Shown: piece by piece, positions 57,453-64,000 of the stretch | Layout of the letters: the number at the start of each line of letters is the position of its first letter | How positions within the stretch are numbered: the stretch's first letter is position 1 | Source: Henckelia pumila | Lineage: Eukaryota; Streptophyta; Magnoliopsida; Lamiales; Gesneriaceae | Direction: 5' to 3' | NCBI RefSeq assembly: GCF_033568475.1 | Contig: NW_027331831.1 | Coordinates: 4,588,001-4,652,000, forward strand | Length of the DNA stretch: 64,000 bases | Notes under the pieces: generated by a model | Databases searched by the model: none | Told to the model about the DNA's origin: nothing | Seen by the model: the letters and a program-made list of their open reading frames with translations, nothing else | Program-made: the position numbers and the translations under genes

Positions 57453-60400
57453 ATGGATAAACACATTTTGACGCTTGACAACGGGACGACATGCACTGCG
57501 TGGAACCACAGTGGCCAGAGATTGGCCGCTGGTTTGAATGATGGTACATTGGCCGTTTATGATTCAACTGATGCAGCGTCGTCCGTTTTAAACTGCACCT
57601 CAAGATTTAAGGTGAAATCATCTTCATTTTTCGCTACGAAGCTTGTTTTTCTGTTTTCTCCTGCCTTTTGCTTGAGTGTGCAATTGGATTAGTGTTCTTT
57701 GATGAGACTGTCATTATAAATGGACTAAATTGTTAATAAAGGAGTGCACTAAGTGTTCTTGGAATTGGTTATGTGGGTTTGGCTTACTATTGAGTGTTGG
57801 CACCATAACCGAATGAGGTGGGACTAATAAGTGTAAGGGACAGTAACACCCAAATAGCTGGTGTTTTGGTTTGAGATCTCCGGTTGGAGATAAGGACTTG
57901 TACTGCTGATAATCTACGTGGTGAAACTAGAAAGTGATGATATTGGAAAAGACTATTATCGGGTTAGTGGCGGTGATGTGGCCTTTGTTCACATTACAGT
58001 TTATATTGCAGTATATGCACTGATTATTGATGGGTGAATGAAGAGTGTACAGTGTTGGCTGTTGTGAGTGTCAGCTTTTCAAGGGGCTGGATCGGTAGGC
58101 ATTGTAACAGCTGTACAACAAATTGCAGAGGAGATTGTAGCTTGAGGTGCTCTTGCACCTGAAAGACTAGCATTTGGATTTGGGCTCTCTTATAACCTAA
58201 CAGATATATGTAAAAATTCCTTCCTATTTACTGGCCGGCTTGGTGTAGTACCCTGTAAATGCCTACTGTAATCTATATATTAAAATTCACGCCTATGATT
58301 GTATATTAAGTTGTCATCTATAGACTAAACTAAATATTTTAAATCGACCGTAACTTATATCATATTCATAAATTTTGATGAATTGTATGTGATATGGTGT
58401 CAATTTTCAATTAGGTCCAAGAAGGAAGCATTTTTAAAGTGGTCTGGGTTCCACCAGAATTTGGAGATGCAATTGCATGCATTAGTGCCACTGGCACTCT
58501 GTCTTTGTGGGAGGAAGTTGTGGAAGGTACTCGCTCAATATTTTGGTTGCTTTTACGTTGTTTCTTTTTTGATGTTCTAAAGTATAAAATGAATGTATAT
58601 TTGTTTTGTTTGGTGAGTCTGGGTTTTCTTTTGTAAACAATTGGCTTGTGTTTTTATACCGTCAGATGAGAGAAATCATAGAATTCTGGAATTAACTTTG
58701 GCTAATGTTGCTGGTAATGCCAGAGTTGGATTACAACTTGTTTAATCATGTTCTATCTTCTGTTGGTGACCGATTGGTGACATCTTTTATGTGCTTTTTT
58801 TTTTACCTCTTACTGGTCTCAATATTATACGTTTTTTAATTTGCCATCTGCTAGATACTGAAGGCAATCAGTGGAAGCTGCGTAAATCCTTTGAAAGAAA
58901 CACAAGCCAAGTTCTAGATGCTCAATTCGGTGATTGTCATACAAGTTTGAAATTGGTGAGACTTGTTATTAGTTTCTTACAAGTAGCACTTTATGGTGCT
59001 TGGAAACGACTGGCATGACTTACAAAGACCAGGAAAATTTAGGACTCTCTTTTTCTTCACCTTAAACATAGTACTATATATATATATATATAGTTTTGAT
59101 ATCACGCACCCTGGTGTGCATGATTTTTGTGAGCGATTTAGTGTTTCATTTTTTTAGAAATCGCTAAAACCCATTGGGTCGCACACGAAAATCCTACACA
59201 CTTTTTGACTCTTGATCTTGTACGAAATCCACTTAAACTTGTAAAATTTGAAGCTTTACCTTGAGCCTTCGTCGCACTTCGTGCTTTTTAGAATCTTGAC
59301 TATGCCCTTTGATCACATCATTTTTGCTAATTCAATCGCCTTCAACCTTCGAGTGCAAATCATCTCTTTGCAATGTTATCTTCATATGTGGACTTATGAC
59401 ACAAATGACACAGAAATTGTGGTGGCGAACTTATGACACAAATGACACAGAAATTGTGGTGGCGAACTTATGAAAATGAGAAATAATTCATAGGATATAG
59501 AGAGAGGAATAGATGTGAAGGATGGAAGGATGGGAAAATTAGATTGGAAGGAAAGAAGGGTAGCATCTGGAAGCTGAGATGTTAACCGATACAATTTTCC
59601 TAAATTGAACCTCATCATGATTCCTTGCAGCGCCCAAGTAAACTCTGCAAGTTAAAAATGAGGTATATGAATCATATGTTCAGATATTAAAATAGTGGGA
59701 AAAAAAGGTTTTTTTTAAAATTGTTTCAGCATCATTACTTGGGCTGCTATGTTTTCTGTAGTCTGTAAGAGTAAGAAACGTTTAGATTGAGATGGGAAAC
59801 GATGTTCTTCATGTGAACAAGCATAAACAAAGAGTATGAACTAATTTGTCTCGATTATTTTAAAGCAAAATCACTTCAGTTCCAGAAAAGAATCACACCA
59901 ATTTTTAGAATTTAAGAATCACCATGAATACTTCACGTAAGTCATCTTTCCCTTGCTGACTTTTTCCAGGATCTTCTAATTGTTTCTGTTTTTTCAACTT
60001 TTCCATGATTGAGTTTCAGAATTTCTTGTTTTATTTTGACAATATTTGGCATCACAAATATTCACTTTGCAAACGAAACATGATCTCATGATGTGAAAAA
60101 AATATTCTATAACTTGGAAGCTTTGTCGATTTTGCTGTAATTATCTCCTTTCCAGGTTGCTGCATTTGCAGATGGTCAAGTAAAAATCTACGAGCTGCTC
60201 GATATGCTTGATTTGGAGAAGTGGCAACTTCAGGTCCTCCCATTTGGTTATCATTGTTATTCATCTGTTTTTGCTTCACTTTGCACTTATGCAGTTTGTA
60301 GGAATACTGCGCGGGCAGGACATATCATTGATTATTATGAATTGTACAGTTGTTTCATTTGCATTTTTTAATCACCTTCATTTTACCAATCATTATTCTT

Positions 60401-61877
60401 CTTTATTTTACATTTAGATGTATAAAATCATGGTACAAGTGTCTTCACATTTTTCTTATCTCTTTTGCATAATTTGGGATGTCTCTATTTGGTTATTGCC
60501 TTTAGTTGTGTGTGCTCTTTATCCATGTAATGGGAAATTTGGGTAATATATGTTACTGTTTTGAGAAAATGGTTTGAGAAATATAACTTTTCATTATTTA
60601 GTGCTGTTGTTCTAAAAGATTTGGAAAAAAGTTTTATCCCAGGTAACCTTTTGATCTTTTTGAAACTCTAATCTAGATAAAATGGACGGAGCAAAAATCA
60701 TCACCAGTTCATTTGTACTCATTGTTAATGCTACAAGAGAAACATATCTTGTATACTTAGTTTCATGGACTCATCTGCCATTCCCAGTGGTGTTAGTTTT
60801 AGTTCTGTTTTCCACGTACTGGATAGGGAATAATTTTTAACGACAGACCAATTTGATCTTGATTGTTTCTTTGTAGGCTGAATTTCAAAACGTAGTTGAT
60901 GCGGTGTCCAAGTTTGGTAATGCTTCCTGCCTGTCCGCTTCCATCTCTTGGAATCCACAAAAAGGTGTTGTCCAGCAGTCCAGCTTTGTTTTGGGCTTTA
61001 GCTCTAATATGCCATCACTAAACTCCCCTAAGGTACATAGCCTTCATCCTTTTCTCCTTGAATTCGAACTGCATTGAACTTGCTTGACAGAATTTACAAT
61101 ATAGTTGATTAATGTTAACTAGTTAGGAAATTTTGATGCAGTTAGTAGTATGTTATGACCAGGAAGATAATATTTCATTGCAAGGATCTTCTGTACAGTT
61201 GTTAATGCACTCAAATAATTCTTTTGAGGTTTAGGATTTCTATCCCTGTAAGAAACTATTAAATTCTAGACATGCTTATGTAGTAACAATAATTTTTTAC
61301 ATGTCCATAATGAATATTCTAGCTATGTCGGGACATTCTGAATTCTCTATAGCTCCTTCGGTCTTATGTCTTTGATAGAAGATCTTCTATTTAATCATAT
61401 TGTAGTTTTTAACAGGTCTGGGAGTATGATCAGGATCATCAAAGATGGCTTCCAGTTGCGGAACTCTCCATGCCAGAGGACAAGAGTGATCAGGTCTATG
61501 CAATTGCTTGGGCACCTAACATAGGCAGGTATTACATTTGTATATTATTCTTCCCTTCGTGTTGGAAATTGAGTTTCTATGATGCTATACAGAGATATGC
61601 TTTCGCGTATGAATTTTGGATTTATTTAACAATTAACAGGATAATAAGCAATGGTTATGGTCGAACTGTACTTGGTTTTGCCTATTTTCCAAACACAGAA
61701 CTTTTTTGCCAAATTGCTTGCGTTGGGCTCAAATTTTAACCCCATAACGAGGAAAAAAAGAGACACCCTCCAGCGGGTTAAGAACTGACTGTTCTCTATA
61801 ACGGATTTGTACCAACATAAATGTATTCGAAGAGTAATAGTGAAGGACATTATGTACAATGAATGATATGTCGTTCC

Positions 61878-61946
<69 letters not shown>

Positions 61947-62524
61947 GGCCTTACGAACTGATTGCTGTGGCAACTCAAAAGGGAATCGGAGTCTGGCACC
62001 TAGGATTAAACCCTGATGCTGATGGGAGGCTTTTGGTGAATCAAGTTGCAATGCTCCATGGTCATGACGGTGAGGTATTGGCTCTCCCATATGTTCATGT
62101 ATTTTCTACTAGGTGTATTAGTGACCTAGATGGTATTGATTAAAGATTGAGCTGCTGATAGCTCACCCCTTTATTCCCTTGAGGAGCAAGACTTTTGTAG
62201 AAGGCCTGCAAGTGCCTGTACCATATAGTCTCTACTGAACCTAAACATTAGGATTCTACCCTTTTCTAGGGGTCCTAATGAATCCCTAGGTGATTGCAAG
62301 AAATTGATCGAAAAAGAGCAGGTTTTTTAGGGAACGGGATGACTATATTTAGTTTACACGTGATCACGCAAAACAACATATTTGCTTGATAGGTATGGCA
62401 GATGGAATGGGACATGAGCGGAATGACACTGGCTACTACTGGAACTGATGGTGTAGTCAGATTGTGGCAGGCAAATTTGAATGGAGTTTGGCACGAGCAA
62501 GCTGTTTTGGCGCCTGCGAGTTAA
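57453..62524 (+). CDS. SEH1: SEH1 nucleoporin / GATOR2 WD40 protein
   Basis: Beta-propeller subunit of the Nup107-160 (Y) complex of the nuclear pore, also a member of the GATOR2-type complex. Eight exons: 57453-57611, 58415-58526, 58855-58955, 60156-60233, 60877-61032, 61416-61528, 61948-62074 and 62393-62524, joining to 325 residues, the normal length. Recognisable family segments: LDNGTTCTAWNHSGQRLAAG at the start, VVWVPPEFGDAIACISA, FADGQVKIYELLDMLDLE, WQLQAEFQNVVD, SASISWNPQKG, YAIAWAPNIGRPYELIAVAT, GEVWQMEWDMSGMTLATTG and DGVVRLWQANLNGVWHEQA at the end. These are the expected WD-type blades. All splice sites are GT-AG and every exon junction keeps the frame. Confidence 0.94.
59392..59465 (+). 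repeat. 37-bp tandem duplication in SEH1 intron 3
   Basis: Two exact 37-bp copies starting at 59392 and 59429 (ACTTATGACACAAATGACAC...), followed by a short third start. Intron 3 is otherwise AT-rich, with a (TA)n tract near 59072-59091. Confidence 0.85.
61883..61945 (+). repeat. (TC)n microsatellite forming the SEH1 intron 6 polypyrimidine tract
   Basis: About 31 TC units run directly into the TAG acceptor at 61945-61947. Length changes here would alter the acceptor's pyrimidine tract. Confidence 0.92.
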
Positions 62525-63221
62525 TTTTGCTCTGTTTCGCCCACAAGTTAATTTTGCTTGTCTAAACTCTGGAAATGGCACGCTACAACAGCTGCTTTGT
62601 GTTTGCCCCACTGCATTGCTTGCTTTGAAGGACGACCATGCTTGAATTCTCCTCCAGCAAAATTCTTGGCATGTATTTATTTCGATCTCTGAAATACTAT
62701 TGTGACTACTTCTCGCTGTGTTCCATGTATCGCTGACCAACCAACTAGCTCGAATCGTGGAACAGTTTATGTCGATGAGAAGGTCTTGGATCCAAACCGC
62801 TTGGGAAACATGAATGGGCAAGAGGTAACTGGTTGTAATAAATATTGTTTCTTAGAATTCGGAGATGATTTCGTGGAACTTGTATTTACTGATTATAATT
62901 TTCTAATACAAATTGACATCAGTTTTCAAGTCATGGTTAAATTTGGTTAGCATTTGATTGGATTTTACCCATATCGTGGCCCAAATTTGTATTTGTATAT
63001 TTGAATGGATACCCAATCGAAAATGTGTGTAGAATATGGAAAGTCGAACTAATTAATGCCCTTGTGGTAGTAACCACATCCAAGAACTTTCCACCATCAA
63101 TCGTTAAGTATTATTCAACCCAACTCGAAAAAAATTCATCACATATGATCGATCTCAACTCGAAAAACTCACTGATCCAAATGACAAAATCCATTAATCT
63201 GTCTATACCAGAAACCAGAAT
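62525..63221. other. Convergent intergenic region
   Basis: SEH1 3' UTR, then the 3' side of the acyltransferase gene. No gene supported; the minus-strand frame at 62354-62821 is an SEH1 shadow. Confidence 0.6.
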
Positions 63222-64000
63222 TCATAGATCAAAAGTTGGAAGGTGATGAACCGGAGCGGAAAGCAGTCGATATAACATCCTGGGGAACAACTTTCGATAG
63301 GGATCCTCCTCCCTCTTCTTGAGCAAATAAGCTAGACATCGTTCTACATCAGATTTTATCTGCTGGTAAAGTTCCTTCACACTGCTCTTATCCTCGAGCA
63401 TTTCCTCCCTTCCCTTTGTCACCACTGGTTTCCCAAACAGGCAGTAGAATCGTCCTGGAAGCTTCGGTAAAATTCCCGGAACATGGAAATCTTGGTTGGC
63501 CACTTCCCCTTCCATTTGAACCCCTGGCCTTACTCTAATAGCGTTGAGATTGTTATGCTTTATCATGTCATTTACAAAAGGGATTCTCATTAGTTCATCA
63601 TAATCAAGAACTAGTTCGAAAACATCGTCTGATCCAACTACACCAAAAGGTACAATGGTGGCCCCGAATCTGATGGCCATTCTCACAAACTCAGGCTCTG
63701 TAGGCCAGAATAGCTTGTAACTTTCGCCCTTTCGGTGTAAAGCCTCACGTACACCACCGGGGTAAAGAACGACATATGATTTTGTCGATAGTAGTTTGAA
63801 AACGTTGCTTGCCGTTGCAGGTATTGCACCGAATACCCTGAACATGTCGTAATCCGAGGTATCTTGTAAAGGGCCTTCATAAGTTTGATTGAACATCTCT
63901 GGATGTGCAGCACCATGGACCATGACGCCTTTCTCCCTCAAGAATTCTTCGACTATTGAACCAAGCTCTGCTCCTAGTAGCATGTGGTAGCCGACTAGGA
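63222..64000 (-). CDS. Phytyl ester synthase-like acyltransferase, C-terminal part (runs off the window)
   Basis: Plastid enzyme family of Arabidopsis PES1/PES2: a hydrolase-like N-terminal part plus a DGAT/LPLAT-type acyltransferase domain that makes fatty acid phytyl esters and triacylglycerol during chlorophyll breakdown. The last 258 or so residues are present, with the stop at 63222. The frame stays open to the window end (LVGYHMLLGAELG), so the gene continues to the right. Motifs: FRVFGAIPATASNVFKLL, VVLYPGGVREALHRKGE, KLFWPTEPEFVRMAIRFGA, IVPFGVVGSDD, then the FCLFGKP-like RFYCLFGKPVVTKGRE and a C-terminal VERCLAYLLKKREEDPYR. The catalytic HX4D region should lie outside or at the edge, so activity cannot be judged here. 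Confidence 0.93.
   Translation of the reverse strand, partial: LVGYHMLLGAELGSIVEEFLREKGVMVHGAAHPEMFNQTYEGPLQDTSDYDMFRVFGAIPATASNVFKLLSTKSYVVLYPGGVREALHRKGESYKLFWPTEPEFVRMAIRFGATIVPFGVVGSDDVFELVLDYDELMRIPFVNDMIKHNNLNAIRVRPGVQMEGEVANQDFHVPGILPKLPGRFYCLFGKPVVTKGREEMLEDKSSVKELYQQIKSDVERCLAYLLKKREEDPYRKLFPRMLYRLLSAPVHHLPTFDL

Noticed and set aside
1-64000. CRISPR arrays, operons, bacterial-type genes
   Set aside because: None seen; tandem repeats are microsatellites, transposon end arrays or coding repeats, and all host genes are plant nuclear genes.

Overview
The window is nuclear DNA of a flowering plant, most likely a eudicot. It is AT-rich, its genes have GT-AG introns, and it carries plant-specific families (CHX cation/H+ antiporters, an EDR4/DUF3133 protein, a DUF1191 protein, POB1/LRB BTB proteins) plus a plant-type U2 snRNA gene. 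The sequence alone does not let me name the species.

Left end (1-4449): a complete minus-strand U2 snRNA gene with plant USE, TATA box and 3' box; then AT-rich DNA with a 50-bp-arm near-perfect hairpin, a MITE-like tract and a collapsed berberine-bridge-enzyme-like pseudogene. Centre left (4450-21152): a three-level nest of mobile elements. A small Copia element (CATAT target duplications at 4445 and 21153) received a second Copia element in its right LTR (7782-21030). That one received a 7.0-kb hAT DNA transposon (12178-19191, 8-bp target duplication TCCGACAC) in its RNase H region. The hAT looks whole, with TIRs, dense subterminal motif arrays and a three-exon BED/hATC transposase of 713 residues. 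The second Copia ends on the right in a head-to-head inverted LTR.

Right part (about 24-64 kb): host genes in AT-rich spacers with small TIR elements and a TRIM. In order they are: two CHX18/19-like antiporter genes tail to tail (plus 25182-27919, minus 28401-31235); a POB1/LRB-like CUL3 substrate adaptor (36688-39591); a DUF1191 membrane protein (40897-41811); an intronless 6-phosphogluconate dehydrogenase (minus 42824-44302); a 91-residue conserved plant protein (minus 46695-46970); an EDR4-like zinc-ribbon protein with a recent triplicated 228-bp coding repeat (49716-55391); a 5'-truncated LINE insertion with an 18-bp target duplication (56033-56337); the nucleoporin/GATOR2 subunit SEH1 (57453-62524); and the C-terminal part of a phytyl ester synthase-like acyltransferase running off the right edge (minus 63222-64000).

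The host genes are ordinary single-copy or duplicated plant genes with no operon-like link; only the CHX pair is related by local inverted duplication. I found no convincing undescribed multi-gene system. The strongest unusual signals are structural: the inverted-LTR terminus inside the nested elements, the hAT end arrays, the expanding repeat in the EDR4-like gene, and the long near-perfect hairpin.
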